DNA of 64,000 bases from Synechococcus sp. C9 (GTDB lineage: Bacteria > Cyanobacteriota > Cyanobacteriia > Gloeomargaritales > Gloeomargaritaceae), in contig NZ_JALAAD010000001.1 of assembly GCF_022984075.1 (NCBI RefSeq), forward strand, positions 1,716,455-1,780,454, in the 5' to 3' direction. The notes under the pieces were generated by a model that had not been told where the DNA came from, did not search any database, and saw only the letters and a program-made list of their open reading frames with translations. A program made the position numbers and the translations under genes. Positions 16,736 to 26,238 of the stretch are shown piece by piece (positions within the stretch are counted from its first letter, which is position 1; every line of letters begins with the position of its first letter).

Positions 16736-18121
16736 ATGCAAGGCAGAAGAACACGAAGAAATGTAGAAGGTAGATCAAGAATAAAGCGATGGTATAAAGG
16801 TTTTTCTTACAGAGGCAATCCAAGAGAATTAGTTGAGCAGATTTCTAAGCAGATACAACAGTTTGTATTAGCAGAATTTTTACCTCTATTACGCATTGAA
16901 AAAGGAGCAAAGTCAAATAAAGTCTTCTATTTTTTTATTGCAATAGAGAGTGAACAAATAGGTGTAATTCCTCCCCAAGTAGAAAATATATTTAGACTAC
17001 GATTTTTCAGGACACCAGCAGTAAAGGGGTGTACCCATTTCACTTTCGAGCAAATAAAGTCTATGGTTGGTAATGCACACGATGTAACTGATTACACTAA
17101 TCCAATTCCTTACAGGGCACAACTTAGAACTATTTCTGAAAGTTCACTGACTTTATCCGACAGTAATCAAACCCAACCTATAGATCGAGACAGAATAAAT
17201 AGCCTATCCCAAACCCATGAGCATTTTCTGTACTGGTTGTCTTCTTTGGGGAGTGGCACATGGGAGTCATTCAAGAAAACTTGTGAAATACTTGGGTTGG
17301 AGGAGCCAAGGCGCATCATTAGAAGGCTCAAACTGTTGGGACACATTACTACCTCTGATAATGGTTCTAAATGGCAAGTTGCTCCTCCTTCATTACAGAA
17401 AATTGAATCTGAAAATGATGATCGCACTTTTATTTTGCATGGTCAACGTAGTGTAAAGTTCTTAGATACTCTTAGAACTTTTGGTTTGCTGGAAACTTGT
17501 AATCAACCTAGAGGAGAAGCCCCGCCCCGCATTCGTTTTAGATTACCCAGTCAAATTAGTTATGAAACATTAACTCAAAAAATGCAAGAGAAGGCATACC
17601 CTATAACCTTTACTCCCGTCAGAAATATTCCAGATATTGCTACTTGGTACAACAATTTATCAGTAGTTCAAGGTCTTCTTCCCTACAACTTCAGGCTGAA
17701 GAGATTTAATGGACAGGATTTTATTGATTGTACTTTCCAGAAAGAAACAGGCTTTTATGAATTTTATCGTCAAGATGAAAATAAGCATCCACAATACACT
17801 TTTTTTTATGACCAAGATAGAGATCAGTGGGTGCAGGGCGATTGGTATGGATTAAGATTTTGGGCAATTTACCAAATGAAACAAGAAAATCTATGTGTGT
17901 CTTACAGTGAATCGGCAAAAATGTTATTAATCCCATTTTCACAAAGATGGCCTGAAGCCTATGAAACCCATCTTGTTATGTCGTCAGGGTTACTACCAAG
18001 TTATGAAAACGGTAAACTTATCTATCAAGGAGTATCTGAAGAACTTGCCACTACCATTTGTCAGAAGTTAAGTATCTCAGAACCCATAACTTTCAAAGGA
18101 GGATTATCATGCACGATCTAG
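16736..18121 (+). CDS. Unrecognised 461-aa protein with a probable winged helix, second gene of the operon
   Basis: The start ATG lies 1 nt after the previous stop, so translation is probably coupled. The N-terminus is very basic (QGRRTRRNVEGRSRIKRWYK). Around residues 160-210 a helix-turn-helix-like segment can be read (EHFLYWLSSLGSGTWESFKK, then LEEPRRIIRRLKLLGHI), which resembles a winged helix. The C-terminal part has several aromatic-rich strands (YEFYRQDENKHPQYTFFYD). No catalytic motif was found. The 3' end overlaps the helicase start by 13 nt. A DNA-binding subunit that loads or directs the helicase is a reasonable guess; family membership is unknown to me. Confidence 0.7.
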   Translation: MQGRRTRRNVEGRSRIKRWYKGFSYRGNPRELVEQISKQIQQFVLAEFLPLLRIEKGAKSNKVFYFFIAIESEQIGVIPPQVENIFRLRFFRTPAVKGCTHFTFEQIKSMVGNAHDVTDYTNPIPYRAQLRTISESSLTLSDSNQTQPIDRDRINSLSQTHEHFLYWLSSLGSGTWESFKKTCEILGLEEPRRIIRRLKLLGHITTSDNGSKWQVAPPSLQKIESENDDRTFILHGQRSVKFLDTLRTFGLLETCNQPRGEAPPRIRFRLPSQISYETLTQKMQEKAYPITFTPVRNIPDIATWYNNLSVVQGLLPYNFRLKRFNGQDFIDCTFQKETGFYEFYRQDENKHPQYTFFYDQDRDQWVQGDWYGLRFWAIYQMKQENLCVSYSESAKMLLIPFSQRWPEAYETHLVMSSGLLPSYENGKLIYQGVSEELATTICQKLSISEPITFKGGLSCTI

Positions 18122-21100
18122 TTGGCACTTACCAGAGGCTTGACCACATTTATCAACTCTACATCAAGAGTGCTTTCCCCTTACGCTATCCTGCACTAGC
18201 AGAAGAACGCGATCGCCGATTGCAATTCCTTCGTGATCCCCATAATCCAGTTCTCAGTATTCCGCCATTAGTAGAGCCTGTGCCGATTTATCCTTCCTCT
18301 GGGAGGAACCTGTCTGAGGCTACGAGAAATTTACCAACCGATTATCAAGATTTAGCCCAACTGGGACAAGCTCTATTTGATGATAGTATTCAGCTTTATC
18401 AACATCAATGGCAAAGTTTACAAGAAGCGATCGTCAATCAAAAAGATATTGTCGTTACGACAGGCACAGGTTCGGGTAAAACAGAATGTTTTCTGTTGCC
18501 TCTTCTAGCTCAGTTAGCCAAAGACTCTAAAAATTGGACAGTTCCCAATTCTCAATCTGCAACTCAACGCTGGTGGGATGAGACAGCAAATCCCAATAAA
18601 AACTGGGTTGCTCAAAGAAGCCACGAAACTCGTCCTGCCGCTGTGCGGGCTTTGATTCTCTATCCCCTAAATGCCCTAGTAGAAGACCAATTACGCCGAT
18701 TACGCAAAGTTTTAGATAGCCCCACTGTTCATCAATGGCTTGATCAAAATAGGAATGGAAATCGCATTACCTTTGGGCGCTATACAGGTCTTACTCCCAT
18801 TGCTGGCAAGAAAACTAGACTCAATTCTAAGGGTGAGCTAGTAGCTAACTCAGTCAAGCTCAATGAGTTACAGACTATCATGCAAGAAATGGAGCAGGAA
18901 TATCGCAACCTTCAGGATGGCATTTCAAATAATTCCGACTTGTTAAGTGAAATACCAGACTTACCATTTTACTTTCCGAGATTAGACGGTGCTGAAATGC
19001 GATCGCGCTGGGATATGCAAGATCATCCGCCTGATATTTTAATTACCAACTACTCAATGCTCAATATCATGATGATGCGAAGTATTGAAAATAATATATT
19101 TGACTCTACAAAGAAATGGTTGGAAAGTGATCCAGAGAATAAATTCTTTCTTATCATTGACGAACTTCATGCCTATCGAGGTACACCAGGGACAGAAGTT
19201 GCCTACATTCTTAGATTGCTATATCACCGTCTCGGCTTAACGGCTGATTCTCCCCAATTAAGAATTTTGACCACTACAGCCAGTTTAGAGGAAGGACAAA
19301 CGGGAAATCAGTTTCTGAGACAGTTTTTTGGGCGGGGGGACTTTAGCTTTATTACAGGAGCGCAAACATCACCTAGGGCTGGGGCAAGATTGACTATCAA
19401 TCAACACCGCAATGCCTTTGCCGAATTTGCCCGCTCAGTTCAGCCTGACCCTTTTCATCCCATGCAGCCCCCTGATCGTGAATTATCTCGCCCATTCATG
19501 ACTACTTTAGCTGAGAGTTTAGGGCTTGTGAACGAGGAATCTAATCCGTCCAGACAACTTGGGGATGCTTTGGAGGACATAGAAGCGTCAGATGCGCTTA
19601 GAGATGCCTGTCAAGCGGTTAATGGTAGTGTTCGAGCTACCGATGTAAGAGATTTGGATGACCAACTTTTTCCTAATGCAAGAGAACCTGAGCAACTGAT
19701 TTCTGATTCCATGCGGGGATTTTTATTAGCTTTGGGAATGAGTACGTTGGCTAATGGGAGGTCTCCCCAACCCGTGAGAGGTCATTTATTCTTTCACAAC
19801 CTGCAAAATCTCTGGGCTTGTACTAATCCTAACTGTACCGACCCTGCTGTGGATCAAGAGTTGCGAAATAGTCAAACAAATAAACCAACCGTAGGTGCAG
19901 TGCATAGTAGTCACAGCTTATCTTGTTCTTGTGGTTCTCGTGTTTTGGATTTGATTGTTTGCGAAGTCTGTGGAGAAGTCTTTGTAGGTGGATATAAAGC
20001 GACGAGAAAGGTAGGCAATACAACTGTAGAAATCCTAACTCCTGACCAACCCGACTTAGAGGGAATACCCGATAGAGTAATCCTGAGCCAAAAGTTCGAG
20101 AACTACCGCATTTTTTGGCCCCTACCTCATGATGCTCAACCTTGGGAAACCCAGCCTCAAGATATGGAATGGACTCACAATGGTATTAGGCGAAGATGGA
20201 TTAAATCCAAGCTGAATTATGTAACTGGAATGCTTAACCAAACTAACACACAGCCAAACGGGCATGAAGTGGCAGGTTGGCTATATCAAGTAGTAGGAAA
20301 TAACTCAGATGGAGCATCAGCATTTCCTAGTAAATGTCCCCGATGTGATGCAGACTACGGCAGACGAGAAATATTTCCAACTCCATTGCGTACCCACCGC
20401 ACAGGTTTTCAGAAGGCGTGTCAGGTAATTGCTGGGGGCTTACTCAGAGAGATGCCTACACCTGACCCTGATAAAATTCGTTCTCCCCGTAAATTGGTTA
20501 TCTTTTCTGATAGTCGGCAAGACGCGGCGAAACTGGCGGCGGGTATGGAGCGAGACCACTACCGAGATATGGTGCGATTACTACTAATTCAATCTTTTAA
20601 GGACTACTGGGGAGATTTATTAGCATTTGTGCGGCAAACTTGCACAACCCAAGATGCCATTGATAGATTAAGAAGTCTCAATCTACGACTGGTTACTGAT
20701 ATTAATTCATCTATTTCTCCAAATGAGATGGAGCGGCGTAATCAATTCGCTAATTCCTATCCTGCACTCACCACAGAAGCACTTTTGTGGACTATGAACC
20801 AGCCTTCTGCCAATGAATCTGCTAGAGATGAGTGGCTGAGAATGCTTCAAGGCTACCCAAATCGAGTACCACTTTTAGATTTAAGACGCAAACTGCGAGA
20901 TTCTTTACTGCAGTATGGGATTTGTCCAGGTGGCACAGATTTCAGTGCTCTTAACTATTCAGTAGGGCAAAATAGTGGAAGAGAATGGCATTCTTGGTTT
21001 GAGTGTTACAACTGGGGAGCCTCAGTAGTTCCAGTATCTCCCATCACTCCTGAGCAAACTAATCACCTCGATCGTTTAGAGGCAAAATTAGCCGATGAAA

Positions 21101-23841
21101 TGATGTATGCCATATTTATCCATGTGGCTAGGGTGTTAGAAAATATTGGTCAAGGGTGGGTTAGCTATTCGCCCATCGGTAATCCCTCTGATGTTCTGAT
21201 TCAAGTGGTAGATGCTGTCATTCGCCAAATAGGTATCCGCCGACTTCATAAATTCTCCAGTTATTTCCACATAGGCAATAGGCAAAACTTACCAAGCTAT
21301 TCTGAAAGGTATATCAACCGTATCGCTAATGTTTCTGCAGATGATGTTATAGAACAACTTATTGGTTCTAAGGCGGGTATAGCCAGTAGTAGTAGTATCG
21401 CTCTTGACCCCGATAAACTTTATCTTGCCCCTCCTCCTGCGTTGAATAACAACGGCTCTCACCTCGGTTATCGTTGCCCTCAATGTAATGCTTTTTACCT
21501 GCATCCTGCGGGTGGTATTTGTCCTGAATGCAATAGTGGTAGGAGTGAAAATGCGCCAATTATAAGACTTGAATCCAGTCAGAGCAGATCGGATTTTGAT
21601 TATTATACATATCTCTCCGAGCAATCGGGTCAACCTTTTCGGATGAATGCGGCGGAGCTGACAGGACAAACGGATAAAGATGATCGTCCAAAACGCCAAC
21701 GCTGGTTTCAGGATGTATTCATCAATCAAGAAATCCCCAAAGTACAAGGTATCGATCTTTTAAGTGTTACGACCACAATGGAGGCTGGGGTCGATATTGG
21801 CGCATTATTGGCGGTGATGATGTCCAATATGCCCCCCCGCAGGTTTAACTATCAACAACGAGTAGGACGGGCAGGACGGCGTGGTGCAGGGGTGTCTCTG
21901 GCGGTTACTTTCTGTAGAGGTAGAAGTCATGATGATTTCTATTTTCAGCGTCCTGAGAGCATTACAGGTGATGCACCTCCTCCGCCATATGTGGATATGC
22001 GTAGTGAAGAGATTTTTAGGCGGGTGTTGATCAAAGAGGTTTTGCGACAGGCATTTGCAGAAACTGGGATAAGTAGCTCTTTGGAACTAACCGATAATGT
22101 GCATGGTGAGTTTGGCAACGTTGCAGATTGGAATAGTTACAGGAATCAGGTTGATACTTGGTTACGGGACACTTCCAATGAGTCAAAAATAATATCTATT
22201 TTGGATGCACTGAAAATCGAAGCCAGTTTAAGTATAGAAGATTCCCGATTTCTAATTTATCTTCGCAATAATCTCATTGTGGATATAGATTGTATCGTGG
22301 CGGATACTACCTACACTCAAGATACTTTGAGCGAGAGATTGGCTAATGCAGGATATTTACCAATGTTTGGCTTTCCAACCAGAGTGCGTTTGCTTTACAC
22401 CAAGTGGTCATCAACTCAAGGAGCGATTGATCGTGATTTAGATGTGGCGATCGCTCAGTTTGCACCAGGTTCACAAACTGTAAGAGATAGGGCAGTGCAT
22501 ACTGCTTGTGGGGTAGTAGATTTAGTTCCTGCCAATAACGGGAATCACACCCTTTCTCGACCTGGATTTTCACCTGCTTTACCAGAGTCTAACCAAGTAC
22601 TAGGCTTGTGCGGTAATTGCCAAGCCGTAGTTTATCCCTTTCAACCTGAGCAACCTATACTTGGCAGTGAATCTCAACCTACTGAATGTCCTGTATGTCA
22701 TCAGCAAACCATGAGGCGTGTAGATGCCAGAGAACCAAAGGGATTTTTTACGGATTTGAAACCAGATGATTATGATGGTCAGTTTGAGTGGCAACCTCGT
22801 TCTACCCGTCCCACTATCAGTATCAATTCTCCTGCTGGGCATCCAATCTCAGTTTTGAATGCAAATGTTTCGTCCGTGAGCGATCATATTATTTCTATCA
22901 ATGATAATGGCGGTAGAGGAGGGTTTAACTTTCAAAATGCCATAGTGGATCGTAATCTTAGATCAGGGGCTTATGTAGTTGCAGATTCTATTGATGGAAG
23001 TAATTCTCGTGTTACTGGATCAGGACAGACATTTAAGATTGCCCTCTTATCACGCCGTAAAACCGACATTCTCTTGATAAACATTGCCCAATGGAGCGAG
23101 GGTGTATTTGCCGACCCGATGACGGTGGAGGGGAGAGCGGCTTGGTATTCCTTTGCTTTTTGGTTAAGGATTACTGCATCCGCCTATTTAGATGTTGACC
23201 CGCAGGAATTGCAAGCAGGATTTCGTACACTGGCTCAAAACGGTAGGGTTGTTGGCGAAGGTTTTCTGTGCGACAGTCTGGAAAATGGAGCAGGTTATTG
23301 TAATTTTTTGGCTAATCCTGATCAGTTTGAAGCGGTTATGACCCAAGCAGATATTGATAATGATCAGACTATTGCCCACCGTTGGCTAAATCCCCAAGCT
23401 CATGGAAGAAACTGCGATACCTCTTGTAATGACTGTTTGCGGGATTATCGTAATCTTGCCTATCATGGTCTCCTAGACTGGCGCTTAGCTTTAGATATGG
23501 CTCGCTTGGTCAAAGACCCATCCGCTACAATTGACCTTCACTCTAATTGGGGAAATTTCCCTAATCCTTGGCAAAGTCTAGTAACTGGTGCGATTTCTGG
23601 AGTTTTTCAGCGACTTGGTTATGGCGCTCCCGTTCAGTTTGGCAGTTTGACTGGTTTTGTCAAAACTTCTAGGAATAATAATGAACATAGAGTTATTAGA
23701 ATTATGCGCCACCCACTTTGGCAAAATAGTCATCCAGAGTGGCAAAGGGCAGTAGAGATCACTAGAGAGCAATATCCAAATTACACGATTGAAGTGGCTA
23801 ATCCATTGATTGCGTTGAGGCGACCAGGAGACTATGTTTAG
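18109..23841 (+). CDS. Giant superfamily 2 helicase with DUF1998/MZB domain (DruE/DrmA-like)
   Basis: The ATG at 18109 is preceded by AAAGGAGG, so the protein has 1910 aa. The helicase core shows Walker A GTGSGKT at 119-125, the DELH box at 351-354, TTAS after it, SDSRQDAAKLA near 800, and motif VI QQRVGRAGRRG near 1249-1259. Several zinc ribbons are spread through it (CEVCGEV, CPRCDAD, CPQCNAF...CPECNSG, CGNCQA...CPVCH). The C-terminus has the DUF1998/MZB cysteines C1769, C1773 and C1776 in CDTSCNDCLRDYRNL. Large helicases of this kind are DruE of Druantia and DrmA/DrmB of DISARM; the length fits DruE best. The two upstream genes do not look like known Druantia or DISARM partners. Confidence 0.85.
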   Translation: MHDLVGTYQRLDHIYQLYIKSAFPLRYPALAEERDRRLQFLRDPHNPVLSIPPLVEPVPIYPSSGRNLSEATRNLPTDYQDLAQLGQALFDDSIQLYQHQWQSLQEAIVNQKDIVVTTGTGSGKTECFLLPLLAQLAKDSKNWTVPNSQSATQRWWDETANPNKNWVAQRSHETRPAAVRALILYPLNALVEDQLRRLRKVLDSPTVHQWLDQNRNGNRITFGRYTGLTPIAGKKTRLNSKGELVANSVKLNELQTIMQEMEQEYRNLQDGISNNSDLLSEIPDLPFYFPRLDGAEMRSRWDMQDHPPDILITNYSMLNIMMMRSIENNIFDSTKKWLESDPENKFFLIIDELHAYRGTPGTEVAYILRLLYHRLGLTADSPQLRILTTTASLEEGQTGNQFLRQFFGRGDFSFITGAQTSPRAGARLTINQHRNAFAEFARSVQPDPFHPMQPPDRELSRPFMTTLAESLGLVNEESNPSRQLGDALEDIEASDALRDACQAVNGSVRATDVRDLDDQLFPNAREPEQLISDSMRGFLLALGMSTLANGRSPQPVRGHLFFHNLQNLWACTNPNCTDPAVDQELRNSQTNKPTVGAVHSSHSLSCSCGSRVLDLIVCEVCGEVFVGGYKATRKVGNTTVEILTPDQPDLEGIPDRVILSQKFENYRIFWPLPHDAQPWETQPQDMEWTHNGIRRRWIKSKLNYVTGMLNQTNTQPNGHEVAGWLYQVVGNNSDGASAFPSKCPRCDADYGRREIFPTPLRTHRTGFQKACQVIAGGLLREMPTPDPDKIRSPRKLVIFSDSRQDAAKLAAGMERDHYRDMVRLLLIQSFKDYWGDLLAFVRQTCTTQDAIDRLRSLNLRLVTDINSSISPNEMERRNQFANSYPALTTEALLWTMNQPSANESARDEWLRMLQGYPNRVPLLDLRRKLRDSLLQYGICPGGTDFSALNYSVGQNSGREWHSWFECYNWGASVVPVSPITPEQTNHLDRLEAKLADEMMYAIFIHVARVLENIGQGWVSYSPIGNPSDVLIQVVDAVIRQIGIRRLHKFSSYFHIGNRQNLPSYSERYINRIANVSADDVIEQLIGSKAGIASSSSIALDPDKLYLAPPPALNNNGSHLGYRCPQCNAFYLHPAGGICPECNSGRSENAPIIRLESSQSRSDFDYYTYLSEQSGQPFRMNAAELTGQTDKDDRPKRQRWFQDVFINQEIPKVQGIDLLSVTTTMEAGVDIGALLAVMMSNMPPRRFNYQQRVGRAGRRGAGVSLAVTFCRGRSHDDFYFQRPESITGDAPPPPYVDMRSEEIFRRVLIKEVLRQAFAETGISSSLELTDNVHGEFGNVADWNSYRNQVDTWLRDTSNESKIISILDALKIEASLSIEDSRFLIYLRNNLIVDIDCIVADTTYTQDTLSERLANAGYLPMFGFPTRVRLLYTKWSSTQGAIDRDLDVAIAQFAPGSQTVRDRAVHTACGVVDLVPANNGNHTLSRPGFSPALPESNQVLGLCGNCQAVVYPFQPEQPILGSESQPTECPVCHQQTMRRVDAREPKGFFTDLKPDDYDGQFEWQPRSTRPTISINSPAGHPISVLNANVSSVSDHIISINDNGGRGGFNFQNAIVDRNLRSGAYVVADSIDGSNSRVTGSGQTFKIALLSRRKTDILLINIAQWSEGVFADPMTVEGRAAWYSFAFWLRITASAYLDVDPQELQAGFRTLAQNGRVVGEGFLCDSLENGAGYCNFLANPDQFEAVMTQADIDNDQTIAHRWLNPQAHGRNCDTSCNDCLRDYRNLAYHGLLDWRLALDMARLVKDPSATIDLHSNWGNFPNPWQSLVTGAISGVFQRLGYGAPVQFGSLTGFVKTSRNNNEHRVIRIMRHPLWQNSHPEWQRAVEITREQYPNYTIEVANPLIALRRPGDYV

Positions 23842-23873
23842 ATGAACGCTGGTCAATCAGTTAATATAATCAG

Positions 23874-23959
23874 AGATAACAAATCACTGCACCCGACTTG
23901 GAGTTATACTTTCAGCATTACCAAAAACTACTAGTGGCGGGTGAATTCAACCGTTAAGC
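23874..23959 (+). repeat. attC-like site 3 (86 bp)
   Basis: It begins AGATAACAAATCACTGCACC and ends GGCGGGTGAATTCAACC then GTTAAGC, which fits the GTTRRRY core site exactly. The outer 30 bp on the left and 25 bp on the right match sites 1 and 2, while the centre differs, as in attC families. It lies 32 bp after the helicase stop and 16 bp before the next start codon. Confidence 0.62.
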
Positions 23960-23975
23960 AGAAAAGACCAACGAA

Positions 23976-24830
23976 ATGTGGAAGATGATCCTACTCGTAA
24001 TCCTCAGGTTGTTGGTAATCATTACCGTTGCACTCCTATACGGCATTAGCCGCTGGCAATCTTCCACGAGAGAAATGCATGAAAAGCTGGAGGCAGCACG
24101 CCTCCCCATCGAACCCAGAGTATACGACTCTACTGAATTGAACGGATTGCCCGCGCCCGTCCAGCGTTACTTTCGCGCCGTACTCAAGGACGGACAACCT
24201 ATGGTCTTGGCCGTCAGCGTGGAGCACACTGGCACTTTCAACATGAGCGAAACCGGAGAACAATGGAGGTCATTTACCTCGACTCAGCGAGTCATCACCC
24301 GTCGGCCGGGCTTTGACTGGGAAGCTCGCGTCGCGATGATGCCGGGTCTGACGGTGCGCGTGCATGATGCCTATATTGCCGGTGAAGGGATTCTTCATGC
24401 GTCGTTATTCGGACTGGTGTCCTTGGTGAATCTGCGCGGGACGCCTGAGGTTGCGCAGGGTGAATTGATGCGCTTCTTTGCCGAAACTGCTTGGTATCCG
24501 ACGGCACTGTTGCCAAGCCAGGGTGTGCAATGGGAACCAGTGAACGATGCCTCAGCCAAGGCAACTCTGAAGGATGGCGAAACTACACTGACGATGCTGT
24601 TCCGCTTCAATGAAGACGGCTTAATTGCATCGATGCGTGCCGAGGCGCGCGGACGCACCGTAGCAGGTGCGGTGATTCCGACACCGTGGGAAGGCCGATG
24701 GAGCAACTACAAACTGCGTGACGGGATGCTCATTCCCCTTGAAGGCGAGGTGGCATGGATTCTTCCCGAAGGTCCGAAACCCTACTGGCGTGGGGGCATC
24801 ACAAGACTCAGTTATGAGTTCACACAATGA
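23976..24830 (+). CDS. DUF6544/DUF6920-like membrane-anchored protein in a cassette-like setting
   Basis: A 284-aa protein. Residues 1-24 are an N-terminal hydrophobic segment (ILLVILRLLVIITVALLYGI) that anchors it or serves as a signal. The rest is a soluble beta-rich domain, starting with LPAPVQRYFRAVLKDGQPMV and ending PKPYWRGGITRLSYEF. I associate this pattern with the DUF6544/6920 family; no enzymatic role is known to me. The reading frame is clearly GC-richer than the AT-rich genes upstream, so it came from another source. It begins 16 bp after an attC-like site and ends about 20 bp before a different one, the usual geometry of an integron cassette. Confidence 0.75.
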   Translation: MWKMILLVILRLLVIITVALLYGISRWQSSTREMHEKLEAARLPIEPRVYDSTELNGLPAPVQRYFRAVLKDGQPMVLAVSVEHTGTFNMSETGEQWRSFTSTQRVITRRPGFDWEARVAMMPGLTVRVHDAYIAGEGILHASLFGLVSLVNLRGTPEVAQGELMRFFAETAWYPTALLPSQGVQWEPVNDASAKATLKDGETTLTMLFRFNEDGLIASMRAEARGRTVAGAVIPTPWEGRWSNYKLRDGMLIPLEGEVAWILPEGPKPYWRGGITRLSYEFTQ

Positions 24831-24850
24831 CTAAACCAAGCTGTATCCCT

Positions 24851-24908
24851 GCCTAGCAACCGGTTGCAACGGACGACGTTACGCCGCCGCACAACTTCAC
24901 CGTTAGCC
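24851..24908 (+). repeat. attC-like site 4 (58 bp, different type)
   Basis: The site runs from GCCTAGCAACCGGTTGCAAC to ACAACTTCACCGTTAGCC. The GTTAGCC end resembles the GTTRRRY core apart from one base, and GTTG/CAAC and CGG/CCG can pair inside. Its length is that of short proteobacterial attC sites. It is unlike sites 1-3, as expected if the preceding cassette has another origin. Confidence 0.5.
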
Positions 24909-24958
24909 CGCTAGTCCTTGGTTGGGGTAGTAGTTTGAACCTTATCTGTAAGTCCTTT

Positions 24959-25089
24959 AGGGCACCTCTATCAATGCAAAATTAGCGGTTCCCTCGCCCT
25001 TGGTTCTGGGTAATATGGGTATGCCAACGATGCAATTTATGGCTACGCTACGCAGGCTATGGGTAGGCTCAAATAAATAGAGATGCCCT
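24959..25089. mobile_element. MITE family B, copy 1
   Basis: About 131 bp with imperfect terminal inverted repeats: AGGGCACCTCTATCAAT on the left, and AAGGGCATCTCTATTTATT on the right when read inward. A related copy lies at 33287-33392. It abuts a truncated transposase frame, which it probably interrupts. It is non-coding. Confidence 0.6.
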
Positions 25090-25207
25090 TAATTGCTTCA
25101 ATAAACCGTTTACATCCTGCTTCTTTCCCAATATTGACTCTGTCTTCTGTCTGTAAAAAAGCCAGTATCTTCTGCCATTTATTTTCATCTAAAACCACAA
25201 CACTCAT
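25090..25207 (-). pseudogene. IS5-family transposase N-terminal remnant
   Basis: From an ATG at 25207, behind GGAGGGC, the frame reads MSVVVLDENKWQKILAFLQT and continues through AGCKRFIEAIKG. This resembles the first helices of IS5-family (DUF4096-type) transposases, in which a W-I-xRTGAQWRxLP segment should follow. Instead the frame enters MITE B at 25089. Only about 39 residues are left and there is no catalytic part. Confidence 0.55.
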
Positions 25208-25314
25208 TTTTTGCCCTCCATAAATAATTCTCTCTATTTTACATAAGATCAACACAACCTAGTAAAGTGAAACTCTCATTTTTTGTTATTATACAATAAT
25301 TACAAATAACACAA

Positions 25315-25415
25315 TATAGCAATCCTACTTGATTAGTGAACAGAGATTTCCCAGAACTAAGGACGGGAGCGGTGCCCCTGCGACCCCTGTTCCGTTCTCA
25401 TTTAGAACTGCTATA
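25315..25415. mobile_element. MITE family A, copy 1 (101 bp)
   Basis: The ends are TATAGCAATCCTACTTGATT and, read inward from the right, TATAGCAGTTCTAAATGAGA. The centre holds GGTGCCCCTGCGACCCCTGTT. The same length and ends are found at 33699-33799 (inverted) and 59205-59305. TA target duplications fit an IS630/Tc1-type mobiliser. The 278 bp between this copy and the next gene show no convincing gene. Confidence 0.75.
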
Positions 25416-25693
25416 GATCGCCAACGAAGTCAGTGCCGTTAACTCTCTGGGCAAATTAAAAGTGGGCAATTCCCAAAAAACTTTATCTCATGGGCATTGG
25501 AGCAATCCATCATCCCACGTTGCGTTCCCGCTGGCTCCTTGTTGGTTCCCTTGAATGCAACACAACGCATCCCCCTAAAATCCCTGTGACTCTTTTTGAG
25601 CATTACAAAGATAGCACTACGCCATTTATTATTTATTTTTTATAGAAATGTCCTGCAATTGCGATATGATGCTTATGATTTTATGAGGCGGAT

Positions 25694-26167
25694 ATGATTA
25701 ACTGTAAAAACTGTGGAGCCGTGGTCGCCCGTCGAGATGAAACCTGTTCCTATTGTGGGACTCCCAATCATGCCTATATCCCCATTTCCGCCGACCAGGA
25801 TGCACTGATGGCAGGAGCGATGGGGGCGTGGCAAAATGGTAATTATGGGGCGGCTATAAAACTTTATCGCCAGATTATTAACGATGACCCTGAACTATTT
25901 TTAGCCTATTTTTATCTCGCCCATTGTCTCAACACCACCGGACAATCGGGGGAAGCCATTGCCGTCATGACACAGGCGAGCCAACTCCGTCCTGGTAACG
26001 CTTCCATTTATTACAACATCGCCCTCATGCAACAAGCGCGGGGGCAATATTCAGAAGCCATGACTAACTTACAAAAAGCCCTGAAATTAACTGACACGGA
26101 CCCGCAACTCACGGATCGGCAGGATTTTCAGAGACGGGTGCAAAAAGCAATGGGACAGGTGGGATGA
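25694..26167 (+). CDS. Zinc-ribbon TPR protein
   Basis: A 157-aa protein starting MINCKNCGAVVARRDETCSY. Its two CxxC pairs (CKNC, CSYC) form a small zinc ribbon in the first 22 residues. From about residue 35 onward there are three tetratricopeptide repeats (GAWQNGNYGAAIKLYRQIIN, AYFYLAHCLNTTGQSGEAIA, IYYNIALMQQARGQYSEAMT). TPRs bind other proteins; no partner can be named. It stands alone between transposon debris and the convergent cydB gene. The start is the ATG after AGGCGG. Confidence 0.8.
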   Translation: MINCKNCGAVVARRDETCSYCGTPNHAYIPISADQDALMAGAMGAWQNGNYGAAIKLYRQIINDDPELFLAYFYLAHCLNTTGQSGEAIAVMTQASQLRPGNASIYYNIALMQQARGQYSEAMTNLQKALKLTDTDPQLTDRQDFQRRVQKAMGQVG

Positions 26168-26238
26168 TCCTTAAAGAACCAATGATCAGAGCGAGGGCAT
26201 CCCTGTACTCTCGTTCCAAGTAACTTTTTTATTCACAG

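Noticed and set aside
25416-25690. Possible gene fragment after MITE A copy 1 (frame starting IANEVSAVNSLGKL)
   Set aside because: A BON-like beginning can be imagined, but the frame soon loses any pattern and there is no start; not enough to call a pseudogene.
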